Of a stretch of 23,037 nt of DNA, positions 9,150 to 19,292 are shown one piece after another. The DNA comes from Bacteroidales bacterium UBA1794 (lineage in GTDB: Bacteria > Bacteroidota > Bacteroidia > Bacteroidales > Bacteroidaceae), in NCBI GenBank assembly GCA_002315435.1, contig DCFW01000007.1:1-23037 (forward strand), given 5' to 3'. Numbering within the stretch: the first letter of the stretch is position 1; each line of letters starts with the position of its first letter. The position numbers were made by a program, and so were the translations under genes. Under the pieces are notes generated by a model that did not search any database, was not told where the DNA came from, and was given only the letters and a program-made list of their open reading frames with translations.

Positions 9150-11986
9150 TCAAATCTCAATACGACTTCACCGCTTTGTGAACCTCTTGCCCAATGAGGT
9201 TGAGAAGACGGACCGATCAAATCGGTAGTGTTCACCTTGTTTCTTACAGGAGGAATCACCTGCATCACGCTTATACCTGTGGCAGGAAGTGTATATAACA
9301 TTTCATCTCTTCCATCGCGAGGTTGGTATATCCCTACATAGTTTTTATCATTACGAGGAACCAACTTTATCTCACCTTCTGATGTTTGCAGATTCATCCA
9401 TTGTACACCTGCAAAATATCCTTTGAACTCAGGATAATCGAAGCTCTCTCCGGGAACCGGGTCATTGTATTTGTTCTGCCATACACCTAATTGAGGGCCA
9501 TGAATACGATTCTGCCATACACGGTATGGGCCACATCCCAACCAGCGTTTACTCTTTACCTTTGATTCAGGATAATCAAATACCACGCCCATCAGATCAA
9601 CCACTCCATTGAAATTATAAGTATAACGCAACATCACTGAACCGTCTGGAGCGAAATGCCATTCGGCACGATCAAAGGATCCCAAGCGATAGTTAGCCGT
9701 AACGACAAGAGTATCATTCGCGGCTTTATTTACTGAGAATCCTGCGAACTTTCCACGATCATCATACAATGTATAAGTCGTTTTCTTCTTCTCTGCTTCA
9801 GGATCATCGTGGTTATAGAATTGGTCAAACGAACGATCTGCACGGCGAGCTACAACCAAACGGGGACCATTGTTCAAGCTGATCAAACGGTCACCCACTT
9901 TTACTTGTTGCAAGCGTCCATCCTTTTTGCTAAACAAATAAGTACGTTTATTTATGCTCACCATCAAACTGTCACCATTCTCTTTTACAGAAGGTATCGT
10001 TTTATCTGTCTGGATATTCTTGTCTTCTACATTTGATAATTTATAAGTCCATGCAAACAACTCTTTTCCATAAGGATCAACAGCCGTTACGGTCAATGCA
10101 TTTGCTTGTTTGGGTGCATCAGGCAATGAAAGCACACCTGAAGCATGAGGAACAACATTCAATCCTTTTACTTCACCTTCTTTCAACACTTTTTCTTCGC
10201 CTGATTCGAAAGAAGAAGGATAAGATACATAACGATATTCGAAACGACATTTATCCAAAGAAAGAAAATCATAACGATTCTCTACTTTCAACTTACCGTC
10301 AAACGGTTGTGAGGCAAAGACCTGCACGGGACACCAAACTTGGCGTATCGTATAATAGCTACCTTCTTTCTCGAAATGAGGACCGACAATTCCATCAGGA
10401 GCATAGCTGCCTTGACAGTCAATCATACCTCCTTTATCCGTGCGAACTACACCTTCATCAGCGAAGTCCCAAATGAATCCTCCTACACAACGTGGAGTAT
10501 TGCGCATCAACTCCCAATAATCATATAGCCCGGCACCGGCACCTCCATCATATAATCCATGCAAAAATTCAGTCGGCATGAATATTTCAGGTTCGCGCAT
10601 GTATTCCTCTGTCTCACCGTATGAACGGTAGTGCATGGTTTCATAACCACTGAAATTGCCTTGTGGATGAATCACGGGACGTTGTTGTATGTCCCATTTA
10701 CCGAATTCGCCATCAAGTTCAGTGTTCCATCCTTTTTCATTACCATTACTCCACCAAGTGATACACGGATGATTCACGTCACGGGTTACCATCTCATAAA
10801 TCATCTTCTGACCATTGATCGTTTCCTGATGACCATGCCATCCGTCCAACTCGCTCATCACATACAAGCCCAAACTATCGCAAGCATCCAAGAACTCAGG
10901 ATCAGCAGGGTAGTGCGATAAACGCACGGCATTCATATTCATGCTCTTTATTAAGAGCACGTCCTCAATATTCTTTGCTTTACTCAACGTTCTTCCACTC
11001 TCCGGGCGGAAACTATGACGGTTCACACCACGAATCTTCACTTTCACGCCATTGACATAAAGCCCGTCACTTATGCGAGTTTCTATGGTACGAAAACCGA
11101 ATTTATCATGTTCTATATGTAAAGTCTTACCGTCTTTGTCCAACAAAGTAAATGCTACATTATATAGATTAGGTGTTTCAGCAGTCCAAAGTGCAGGACG
11201 ATCTACCAGAAACGATACATCTGCATGATCACTTCCCGAACGAACGGCTGTAGTATTCTCTGCCACCTTTTTACCTGATCTATCTGAAATAACAGTACGC
11301 ACCGCAGCACCGTCCAATGTATGGTTCAACAAACAATAAGCAGAAAACAAACCATCGGCTTTTGCATTAATGGCTGTACGTTCAATATTAATTGCAGGCT
11401 TTGAAACAATAAATACAGGACGGAATAGACCTCCGAAATTCCAATAGTCAGCTCTACGCTCGGCCAAGTTCACTCCGGCATTCGTACTTTCCTTACTTAC
11501 CGTAACCTCCAGCAAATTTTCTTTTTTACCAAAGAAAACACGATCACTTACATCATAGATAAAACGATAGAATCCACCTTGATGCATTGATCCGGCCTTA
11601 CGTCCGTTTATTTTTACTTGCGTATCAGTCATTGAAGCTTCAAACACCAGATCAATATGACGATTAGCCCAGTCGGCAGGCAAATGAAACTTATATTTAT
11701 ATTGTCCTTTTTCATCTGCAACACCTTCGGGAAAGTCCTTTCCATAAAACTTTATACCGTATTGATAGGTACCGAAACCCTGCAGTTCCCAGCAGGATGG
11801 TACACCAATCTTAGTCCAGTGTCCCGAATTATTTCCTCCCGTACAGAAGAAATCCCACTGTACCATATCATCACAACCGTGTCCGCTCAAGTATTGGCGT
11901 TCGGTCTGTAAACTGCCTTGTGCTGAAGCCATGCTAAATGAAACACAGCACAACATCAACGTAATTATCTTTTTTATCATTGTCAT
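9146..11986 (-). CDS. GH2 beta-glycosidase (beta-galactosidase/glucuronidase type)
   Basis: Secreted retaining beta-glycosidase of 946 residues. The signal peptide ends near SAQ (residue 23). An N-terminal jelly-roll sugar-binding domain (about 40-200, with VPSCWELQGFGTYQYG) and an Ig-like domain (about 200-300) are followed by a TIM barrel beginning at KIRGVNRHSFRPESGRTL. The acid/base is probably E417 in CITWWSNGNEKGW and the nucleophile E473 in PTEFLHGLYDGG. The usual EYAHAMGNS block of LacZ enzymes is absent, so specificity probably differs from the neighbouring GH2. The C-terminal half has a Bgal_small-like beta-supersandwich (WLGCGPYRVWQNRIHGPQLG). Family knowledge allows beta-galactosidase, beta-glucuronidase, beta-galacturonidase or related activity, and sequence alone does not decide. 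ATG 11986 is 10 nt after the stop of the preceding LacZ-type gene; a second ATG lies two codons downstream. Confidence 0.92.
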   Translation of the reverse strand: MTMIKKIITLMLCCVSFSMASAQGSLQTERQYLSGHGCDDMVQWDFFCTGGNNSGHWTKIGVPSCWELQGFGTYQYGIKFYGKDFPEGVADEKGQYKYKFHLPADWANRHIDLVFEASMTDTQVKINGRKAGSMHQGGFYRFIYDVSDRVFFGKKENLLEVTVSKESTNAGVNLAERRADYWNFGGLFRPVFIVSKPAINIERTAINAKADGLFSAYCLLNHTLDGAAVRTVISDRSGKKVAENTTAVRSGSDHADVSFLVDRPALWTAETPNLYNVAFTLLDKDGKTLHIEHDKFGFRTIETRISDGLYVNGVKVKIRGVNRHSFRPESGRTLSKAKNIEDVLLIKSMNMNAVRLSHYPADPEFLDACDSLGLYVMSELDGWHGHQETINGQKMIYEMVTRDVNHPCITWWSNGNEKGWNTELDGEFGKWDIQQRPVIHPQGNFSGYETMHYRSYGETEEYMREPEIFMPTEFLHGLYDGGAGAGLYDYWELMRNTPRCVGGFIWDFADEGVVRTDKGGMIDCQGSYAPDGIVGPHFEKEGSYYTIRQVWCPVQVFASQPFDGKLKVENRYDFLSLDKCRFEYRYVSYPSSFESGEEKVLKEGEVKGLNVVPHASGVLSLPDAPKQANALTVTAVDPYGKELFAWTYKLSNVEDKNIQTDKTIPSVKENGDSLMVSINKRTYLFSKKDGRLQQVKVGDRLISLNNGPRLVVARRADRSFDQFYNHDDPEAEKKKTTYTLYDDRGKFAGFSVNKAANDTLVVTANYRLGSFDRAEWHFAPDGSVMLRYTYNFNGVVDLMGVVFDYPESKVKSKRWLGCGPYRVWQNRIHGPQLGVWQNKYNDPVPGESFDYPEFKGYFAGVQWMNLQTSEGEIKLVPRNDKNYVGIYQPRDGRDEMLYTLPATGISVMQVIPPVRNKVNTTDLIGPSSQPHWARGSQSGEVVLRFE

Positions 11987-11996
11987 TTAATTATTC

Positions 11997-14900
11997 TCAT
12001 TTTATCGGTAAGAAGCGAACATGCAAAGTGTGAGGTTGCTTGCTTATCGTATATTTCTTCAACACTCCGGGGCCACAACTACTGTTACCTAATCCTAATA
12101 CAGCTGCATCCAAACTCAAATACACATTCTTGCGTGCTACAAGATCACAATCATGAGCTGTTTGAGATAAATCATTCACTGTATAAGGCAATGCTGAAAA
12201 AGCGAAAGTACTATCTGTACATGCCACTTTCCAACCACGTCCTTTGGTATCGGTCAATCTCACTTCAGCTACATCCTCATGACTTCCGCTATCCTGTGGA
12301 CGGGGATAGTGCACATATTGCTCAGCAACCATGCTATTCCATCTTCCGATGAAACAAGACGACTTTCTGTCAGGATATGAATCCCAAGGGCCACGGCCAT
12401 ACCATGAAAGATGTTGCAATGATCCATCCATCACAAACAGATTTCCCAAACGAGGCAATTCCGGCAATTCTCCTTGAGGTATATATTCAGCGTTGAAATC
12501 AATCATTCCATTGTCATACATCACATAACGATAGACAACCCGTATACTACCTTTCAAATAACGATATTCTTGTGTGGCTGTAACAACTACCGAGCCATCA
12601 GCTTGAACCACGGCTTTTAAAGGAGCAAGCGATACAGAGTCGGGTGCATCAAGATGATTATTCTTCCAATCCTTTGCCAACCAATTACCGAATCCTTTAT
12701 CATTATCGGTAGGCGCACGAAAAGCTTGGAACCGTACATTCTTAAACCAATCCAATGCCTTTTCCTCACTTACCTTTCCGGCACGCTTCGGGGCATCTAT
12801 GGCAAAAGCTGTAGTCATGGCATCATTCAGTGAGAACTGATCAGCTGTTACCTCATAGCCTGCTTTTTCCCACACCGTTTCGTTCTTCAATACAAGACTC
12901 ACTCTTAATTGCACGTCTGCCTTTTTATCAAAACGAGTAGAAGGCAATGCCACAAAAGAAGTATCGCCGGGAGCTGTTTGCGGTAAAGCTAATTCACCAT
13001 GAGCTTTTACTTTACCGTTTTCCATTAAAGTCCACAAACATTTATATGTATCCAACGATAAATGACCATTCCGGTTAATAAACCGCAAGCGTCCGTTCAC
13101 CATATTAATTGCTACCGGAGCATATATTTTCTTTACGTCCCAATACTTAGGAGTAGGCTGGCGATCAGAAGAAACCAGTCCTTTCACACAAAAAGTCTTG
13201 GAATTGGGATAATCATTGAAGTCACCTCCATAAGCTATTTCAGTCTTACCATCGGCACGTTTCTTATACATGCCCTCATCGGCCCATTCCCAAATGAATC
13301 CACCCAACAGACGTCGGTTACTATATATTTCATCCCAATATTCCTTTAAATTGCCCAATGCATTTCCCATCGCATGAGCATATTCACTTGTCAATACAGG
13401 ACGGTTATCGTTTGTCTTTTCAGCGATAGTCAAAAGGCGTTCCCAACGAGCATTTTCAGGACGTTCCTTATCATCTTCCTTCATTCCGGGGTTCAAGTAC
13501 TCATCCTGTGTACGAGGATAAAAGCGACTGATCACATCTACCGTTGCAGGATCTTTGTCATCCTCTCCCTGTGCACCTTCATAATGTACGAAACGTGTCG
13601 GATCAAAGTCATGAATCCATGCCGACATGGCAGCAAAGTTGAATCCATATCCGGCTTCATTACCTAATGACCAGAACACAACGCAAGGATGGTTGCGATC
13701 ACGCATGGTCAAACGTTCTGCTCTATCAAGAAAGGCGGCTGCCCAAGTAGGATCACTTGCCAATGTGCCACGCAATCCGTGCTCTTCAAGATCGGCTTCA
13801 TCCAACACATAGAGACCATACTTGTCACACAATTCATACCAATAAGGACTGTTAGGGTAATGGCAAGTACGAACGGCATTCACATTGCCTTTCTTCATCA
13901 GCAATACATCTTGCAACATCCGTTCTTTTGAAATGACCTTGCCTGTTTCCGGATCCGCCTCATGGCGATTCACACCACGCAGACGTACTTGCTTACCATT
14001 AACAAGGAACATACCGTCCTTTATCTCCAAACTTCTGAAGCCTACCTTTGTATCTGCACTTTCAACTACATTTCCCAGTGAATCTACTAGTTGAAGTGTC
14101 AATGTATACAGATAAGGAGTTTCAGCAGTCCATTTGTTCGGATTGTTTATTTTTGCTTCAAGCCATCCCCATTTGCGCGGACCGCGTTGAGGATTTCGTT
14201 CATTCATAATAGCAGCCTTATGGTCAAGATTGAGTATTGAGGCTGCATCTTGCGTCATCGGCGAAGTCAATACGGCTTTTCCGTCTGCATCATACAATTG
14301 GGCCTTTAGTGAATATCCTTCACCGCGTTGATTGCCATAGACAGTCAACTTGGGATCAATCTTCAAAACAGCATCGCGATAATCGGCATCCAATTGAGTA
14401 CGCACGCCAAAGTCGCTGATACGAATATTTTCAGTAGTGTAAAGATATACATCTCTATGTATGCCTGAGAATCTCCACATATCCTGATCCTCAATATAAC
14501 TTCCGTCGCTGAACTTATACACTTCTACCGCTATTTGATTATCACCCGAATGTAAATAAGGAGTAATACGGAACTCACTAGGTTCCATACTTCCCTGACT
14601 ATATCCCACTTTCTGCCCGTTAATCCAAACGTAAAAGGCACTTGTCACACCATCGAAGTGTAAAAAAACTTCACGTCCGTTCCAATCAGAAGGAAGGGTA
14701 AACGAATGACGATAGGAACCTACAGGATTACGCTCCACATAGGTAGTATATTTTTTATCCGGTTCGCCCATTACGAAAGGAGGGTTGATCTTAAATACAT
14801 AACCCGAACTTACATAAATAGGTGTACCGTAACCGTTTGCTTCCCAATTGCCCGGTACAGGGAAATTCACCCAATGCGAATCATCATAATCCGTCTTATA

Positions 14901-15122
14901 GAAATCAACGGGACGTTTATCGGGTGTAGTGCACCAATGGAATTTCCATAAACCGTCTAATGACAAAGTACGGTCGCCTGCGGTCTTACCATAAGGCACA
15001 AAACCGGCCCTAGCCGGTTCACGATTAATCTGCAATACATATTGGTTTTCCCAATCGTGCTGTTGTGCTTTTCCCGACATCACAGTCGCGAAAAGCATTA
15101 ATAACATTACAGTATATTTCAT
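11997..15122 (-). CDS. LacZ-type GH2 beta-galactosidase
   Basis: Secreted retaining beta-galactosidase of 1041 residues with the complete five-domain LacZ architecture. The signal peptide ends near GKAQ (residue 20). The sugar-binding domain starts at WENQYVLQINREPARAGFVP and contains PVPGNWEANGYGTPIYV (about 88-104). An Ig-like domain (about 230-365) leads into the TIM barrel at LRGVNRHEADPETGKVIS. The acid/base is E489 in VVFWSLGNEAGYG and the nucleophile E580 in LTSEYAHAMGNALGNLKEY; HYPNSPYWYELCDKYGLYV and GGFIWEWADEG are further LacZ signatures. The C-terminal third (about 740-1035) is Bgal_small, including LSWYGRGPWDSYPDRKSS. The substrate is probably beta-linked galactose at the non-reducing end of periplasmic oligosaccharides. 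Its ATG overlaps the stop codon of the fusion-enzyme gene by 4 nt (ATGA at 15122-15119), so the two are probably translationally coupled. Confidence 0.95.
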   Translation of the reverse strand: MKYTVMLLMLFATVMSGKAQQHDWENQYVLQINREPARAGFVPYGKTAGDRTLSLDGLWKFHWCTTPDKRPVDFYKTDYDDSHWVNFPVPGNWEANGYGTPIYVSSGYVFKINPPFVMGEPDKKYTTYVERNPVGSYRHSFTLPSDWNGREVFLHFDGVTSAFYVWINGQKVGYSQGSMEPSEFRITPYLHSGDNQIAVEVYKFSDGSYIEDQDMWRFSGIHRDVYLYTTENIRISDFGVRTQLDADYRDAVLKIDPKLTVYGNQRGEGYSLKAQLYDADGKAVLTSPMTQDAASILNLDHKAAIMNERNPQRGPRKWGWLEAKINNPNKWTAETPYLYTLTLQLVDSLGNVVESADTKVGFRSLEIKDGMFLVNGKQVRLRGVNRHEADPETGKVISKERMLQDVLLMKKGNVNAVRTCHYPNSPYWYELCDKYGLYVLDEADLEEHGLRGTLASDPTWAAAFLDRAERLTMRDRNHPCVVFWSLGNEAGYGFNFAAMSAWIHDFDPTRFVHYEGAQGEDDKDPATVDVISRFYPRTQDEYLNPGMKEDDKERPENARWERLLTIAEKTNDNRPVLTSEYAHAMGNALGNLKEYWDEIYSNRRLLGGFIWEWADEGMYKKRADGKTEIAYGGDFNDYPNSKTFCVKGLVSSDRQPTPKYWDVKKIYAPVAINMVNGRLRFINRNGHLSLDTYKCLWTLMENGKVKAHGELALPQTAPGDTSFVALPSTRFDKKADVQLRVSLVLKNETVWEKAGYEVTADQFSLNDAMTTAFAIDAPKRAGKVSEEKALDWFKNVRFQAFRAPTDNDKGFGNWLAKDWKNNHLDAPDSVSLAPLKAVVQADGSVVVTATQEYRYLKGSIRVVYRYVMYDNGMIDFNAEYIPQGELPELPRLGNLFVMDGSLQHLSWYGRGPWDSYPDRKSSCFIGRWNSMVAEQYVHYPRPQDSGSHEDVAEVRLTDTKGRGWKVACTDSTFAFSALPYTVNDLSQTAHDCDLVARKNVYLSLDAAVLGLGNSSCGPGVLKKYTISKQPHTLHVRFLPIK

Positions 15123-18100
15123 TCTACAGTTATTTTTCCAAGAACCATGCCATCCATATCATCGGCCGTCAATACGATCTTGTATTGTCCGGCATTGATA
15201 AATGAGCCGGTGGTCGTGTTGATTGTGCGCCATTTCTCAGAAGTATTGCCAAAAGTAAGTATATCCTCTTTCAATGTCACACCCTTTGAATCAATCCACT
15301 TCATATGAAGTTTTTTCAGTCCACCAGCCAAGTTCATATAGTTGAAGCGTAAAGTATATACTTTCGCTATACCCACAGATACTTGCCACTCAATGCTGTT
15401 ATTATTGCCTTTGCCAAAACAAACGGCAGATTCTTTTTTATACTCTTTCATAGTGAAGTGTCCTTTTACTTTGGCATCTTTTGCTCCCACAGTCACACTA
15501 TTCGTATTAACACGGGGCGGCAATAAACTGTCCGGAGTTTTCACCATTATATCTTTATCAAAATCTTTCCAACTGAAATCGGGCTTTTGAGGTTCAGCAG
15601 TTGCTACACCATTCTTTGAAGCAATGGCAACGGCACAAACCACAGCTTGACCGGCACGCACATGAGGGAAGCTTATTTTCAACTCTCCACCATCAGAATG
15701 TACATCAATCACACGCTTCACAGCCTTACAATGACCGGCTTCCGCCCAAAGGTCAAGATTATGAATAGCCACACTATCATTCACAGCTACGTCAAACAGA
15801 CGCAAACCTTCACAATCGGTCGTCTCACTATGACCTACGCCATACCAAGGTTCCATGAAATAAAGTTCCACGCGGTAATCACCCTTACTTACAGGGAAAT
15901 GATAGGAAAGGCTTTCACGTCCGAAACGTAAGGTTTGGAATAACGGCCAATCCTTTGTTCCTTGTACAGGATCAGCATATGCCGTACATTGGCTGGTTTG
16001 ATAAGGATTCATTCCCTTGAATTTCGAAGCCCAAGAAGTAGACCATTGTTTGGTATCCTGCATCCATGTTTGTCCGAAACTGTCGGTATAGGCATCACCT
16101 CCACAATTCACACGATATACATATTTATATCCCTCAGCACCCTTTATCAAATTTGTATCACCTGCATAAAGTTCGTCAAAGCCGGGAGCTTTGGGTAAAT
16201 TTTCCAAAACGATAAGATCACTTGCCACAGCCTTACCCTTATGATAAGCAACAGCACGCAACACATTATATTGTACGTTACGGTGTTCCCACAAGAAATG
16301 AGTACCACGACCATTATTCTTCTTCAAGCCCATGCGTGCCTCATCGTTCACCGAGTTATAAAGGCAAACCGAATCACAATTACTGTAAACACTAATATCC
16401 GTTCGATGCGACCCTGACACAAAACGATCAGCCCATGTATGCGAAACGATATAGACCATCGGTTCTTTATCAGCACTCACGTAATTTGACTTGTACATAT
16501 AATAAGCATCCGTTGGTTGTTCCCAAGGAGTAAACAATCCTTTGTAATTGTAAGGGCCAACCTTATCTATCTTGCGCAAAGCCTCATCAGGCTGACGGCG
16601 TCCGGGATTATCGTGGCTGTTCAATACCCACAAGAAATGTCCACAAACACTATCCTTAGTCGACTCAGCCAGTTTTATTTTCTTCTCCAGAATATCGCAC
16701 ATCTTCTCTTCGCTATATCCTGAATCTTTAGCCGTTTTCAAAGCATTTTCGTTGTGATAACCTATTGTGCGCCATGCACCATACTCGCCATTCAACAACT
16801 GATCGGCATGTTTCAACTCTTTGGCATAGTCTTCTACCTTACCACCGTAAGTGCCACTCCAATTTTGTATCACATTCCAGTCTGTTCCTTCACCTCCATT
16901 ACATGTGGTGATCAAACGCATGCTTCCACAAGTAGGATCCATTCGACGAATGATATCAGCACATTCCTGAGCGAAGTCACGAGGTAGCACACTTTCGTTT
17001 TGCAATCCCCACAGCACGACTGAAGGAGAATTTCTTCTCTCTTTCACCCATTGTATCAAATGTGCTTTAAAGCTTTCACGAAATTGAGGAGTATCATACC
17101 ATATATGAGCAGAGAATTGCGGCCACCACAAGATGCCCGACTTATCCCATGCCTGTTGATAACGCAAATTATGAGGTTGATGAGCATCACGGAATGCATT
17201 GAATCCTGCACCGATAACCTCTTTCACACGAGCATCGACCTGTTCGTCTGCAAATGCATGACTTTGTCCGAATCTGTGCTCATACTCGCATACACCATTT
17301 ATAAAGGTTGGACTACCGTTCAAATAAAATCGTCCGTCACCGTCATGGCGAGATGCCGGCCAGCTGATTGTACGCACGCCATAAGATGTCAGTACATCGT
17401 CCGTTGCTTTACCGTCACGTTTGATGATCGTGCTCAAACTATAAAGATAGGGTTCTGCTGTGCTCCACAAATGAGGATTGCTCAATGCAGATACTTGTTT
17501 AATTATCTTTGTTTCGTTGGCATTCAATGTAACCTCTTCGGTCAAACGACAAGTTTGACGACCATCAGCATCACTCAATTTGTTGGTAAGGCTGAATGTA
17601 GTAGGGGCAGACTCATAGTTATGTACCTCAGTCTCCACAAATAGACTATCAGCCTTTGCATTATTCCAGATATGCACTCCAAACGGTTCTACACGTACTT
17701 TGTCGGTTGCTTCCAACGTGACATTGCGATAGATTCCGAAAGGTTGAGATCCTTCACTGAAGCCCCATTCGCTTGAACATCCACCACATACCCATGGCAT
17801 ATCCGTAATCATCGAAGGATGTTCCACCTTCACTTCCAACAGATTATCTTCACCCGGACGTATGGCTTTCGTTACATCCAGCGACAAAGTGGTACGCCCC
17901 ACTCCGTAACGTCCCAAATTCCGTCCGTTCAAAGTGATGGTAGCATACGTACCTACGCCTTCAAACGTTAAGAAATATTCTTTATTAGTCTCATTGGGTG
18001 CCATGAAATGCTTGGTATACATAGCGGTACCATGTAAGTTACCATGCTCCATTTGACGCACGCCATAATAATCATCCAAGTTATTGGGAACGTCTATTTT

Positions 18101-19279
18101 ATATGGAGCAGCTCCCTCTAAAGAGACACTCCAATCATTATTCAAAAAAACAGCCAAACGATGCCCTTTCGCATCAGGCACAGGAAAAGATACTTCGCTT
18201 TTCCCCATCGGATTGCTCGTTGCTACGGCAATACCCCTCTGACCGTCATTGTTTACAGCACAATAGAAATGATAAATCACATCATTCTGCTTTATCACAC
18301 AACTCTTGTGTGCAAAAAGTTCATCATAAGGCTTTGAAGGAATGATCAAATCATTGCCCGTCCAATCCGTCCAATGAACCAGATCATAACTTGCAGCGAA
18401 GGTATTGAATGCCTTGTATTTACGAGTAGGATTGAATGCCGAGAAATAGAACATGACATAGGTGTCACCGATTCGTTGAATCTGAGCATCACCCGTAATA
18501 GTACCATCAGCATCATGTGCAAACACCGGATTGCCGGCATAACGTGTCCAATGCATCATATCTTTTGAAAGAGCAATGCCTATACGTTCACCCTTGGGAT
18601 GAGTCGCATCTTTTCCGCCCGCATTGTAAAACATGACAAAAGGATAACCCAATGTTTTGTGATCATCCTTATATACAGTACTCTTATATTGTGTCAATTG
18701 TTCCCACCATTGCACATCGGGATCGTTCCACGAAAGAATCGGTTTACTGTAAGTATCCCATTGATGAGGGACAGTGATGTCGCTTTTGGTTGAAGCTACG
18801 CCTATTGACAACGGAGCCGACACCGCCTCATATCCCGTACCGGGGCCACCGATATAAGTCATCCAATGACGACCTTTGTATTTTCCTAATTGATAATTGC
18901 CTCCCCATACCATGCTCTGCAAAGCAGGAAAACCGCCACGTTGGTTCATGTCCCATCCCGATTGAGGATAAGCCAACACCCGTCCCAGCGTTTTCCAATG
19001 CAACAAGTCAGGACTTTGAGCCAACCAGGTTTCATAACCTCGTCCGTCTTTCGCCTCCTTGCCATTATATATTACATAAGTCATGTACCAGCTGTTCCCT
19101 TGTTTAAACACAGAGGGACAGTCTATTTTATACTTATTAGTGGTAGGAGCCACCACCAAACCATACTTATAAGGGGTACGTACCTCTTCATATATCTGCT
19201 GCATTCTGTTCTGAGGTACACGTTGGGCAAATGCCAACATGCACACAAAACAGACCATTATAGAGAAAACCTTCTTCAT
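15119..19279 (-). CDS. Propeller (GH43/GH32-like) + GH2 + malectin fusion glycosidase
   Basis: Secreted multi-domain enzyme of 1386 residues, apparently two glycosidase modules in one chain. The signal peptide is residues 1-19. Residues about 35-360 form a five-bladed beta-propeller of GH43/GH32/GH117/GH130 type, with repeated blade motifs (SWYMTYVIYNG; SPDLLHWKTLGRVL; SKDMMHWTRYAGNPVF; SYDLVHWTDWTGND). Candidate acids are D53 (YKIDCPSVF) and D264 (ITGDAQI), with YDELFAHKSCVIK as a third block. Residues about 365-530 are a GH2 sugar-binding domain, 530-640 an Ig-like domain and 645-930 a GH2 TIM barrel with acid/base E762 (VVLWGLQNES) and nucleophile E832 (LLNGEYGAW). Then come a DUF4982/Ig-like domain (about 940-1030), a malectin-like domain (about 1050-1225, YVYRVNCGGDAYTDSFGQTW) and a CBM6/35-like sandwich (about 1260-1386). 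A good RBS (AGGAAAAAATAA) precedes ATG 19279. Both modules' substrates are unknown. Confidence 0.9.
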   Translation of the reverse strand: MKKVFSIMVCFVCMLAFAQRVPQNRMQQIYEEVRTPYKYGLVVAPTTNKYKIDCPSVFKQGNSWYMTYVIYNGKEAKDGRGYETWLAQSPDLLHWKTLGRVLAYPQSGWDMNQRGGFPALQSMVWGGNYQLGKYKGRHWMTYIGGPGTGYEAVSAPLSIGVASTKSDITVPHQWDTYSKPILSWNDPDVQWWEQLTQYKSTVYKDDHKTLGYPFVMFYNAGGKDATHPKGERIGIALSKDMMHWTRYAGNPVFAHDADGTITGDAQIQRIGDTYVMFYFSAFNPTRKYKAFNTFAASYDLVHWTDWTGNDLIIPSKPYDELFAHKSCVIKQNDVIYHFYCAVNNDGQRGIAVATSNPMGKSEVSFPVPDAKGHRLAVFLNNDWSVSLEGAAPYKIDVPNNLDDYYGVRQMEHGNLHGTAMYTKHFMAPNETNKEYFLTFEGVGTYATITLNGRNLGRYGVGRTTLSLDVTKAIRPGEDNLLEVKVEHPSMITDMPWVCGGCSSEWGFSEGSQPFGIYRNVTLEATDKVRVEPFGVHIWNNAKADSLFVETEVHNYESAPTTFSLTNKLSDADGRQTCRLTEEVTLNANETKIIKQVSALSNPHLWSTAEPYLYSLSTIIKRDGKATDDVLTSYGVRTISWPASRHDGDGRFYLNGSPTFINGVCEYEHRFGQSHAFADEQVDARVKEVIGAGFNAFRDAHQPHNLRYQQAWDKSGILWWPQFSAHIWYDTPQFRESFKAHLIQWVKERRNSPSVVLWGLQNESVLPRDFAQECADIIRRMDPTCGSMRLITTCNGGEGTDWNVIQNWSGTYGGKVEDYAKELKHADQLLNGEYGAWRTIGYHNENALKTAKDSGYSEEKMCDILEKKIKLAESTKDSVCGHFLWVLNSHDNPGRRQPDEALRKIDKVGPYNYKGLFTPWEQPTDAYYMYKSNYVSADKEPMVYIVSHTWADRFVSGSHRTDISVYSNCDSVCLYNSVNDEARMGLKKNNGRGTHFLWEHRNVQYNVLRAVAYHKGKAVASDLIVLENLPKAPGFDELYAGDTNLIKGAEGYKYVYRVNCGGDAYTDSFGQTWMQDTKQWSTSWASKFKGMNPYQTSQCTAYADPVQGTKDWPLFQTLRFGRESLSYHFPVSKGDYRVELYFMEPWYGVGHSETTDCEGLRLFDVAVNDSVAIHNLDLWAEAGHCKAVKRVIDVHSDGGELKISFPHVRAGQAVVCAVAIASKNGVATAEPQKPDFSWKDFDKDIMVKTPDSLLPPRVNTNSVTVGAKDAKVKGHFTMKEYKKESAVCFGKGNNNSIEWQVSVGIAKVYTLRFNYMNLAGGLKKLHMKWIDSKGVTLKEDILTFGNTSEKWRTINTTTGSFINAGQYKIVLTADDMDGMVLGKITVE

Positions 19280-19292
19280 TTATTTTTTCCTA

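Noticed and set aside
10033..10476. Plus-strand open frame of 147 codons
   Set aside because: It is a shadow of the GH2 gene; the translation is low in recognisable protein features and the minus-strand gene is unambiguous.
17051..17644. Plus-strand open frame of 197 codons
   Set aside because: It lies wholly opposite the fusion enzyme gene, whose conserved domains are continuous across it. Its translation has no recognisable domain and odd composition.
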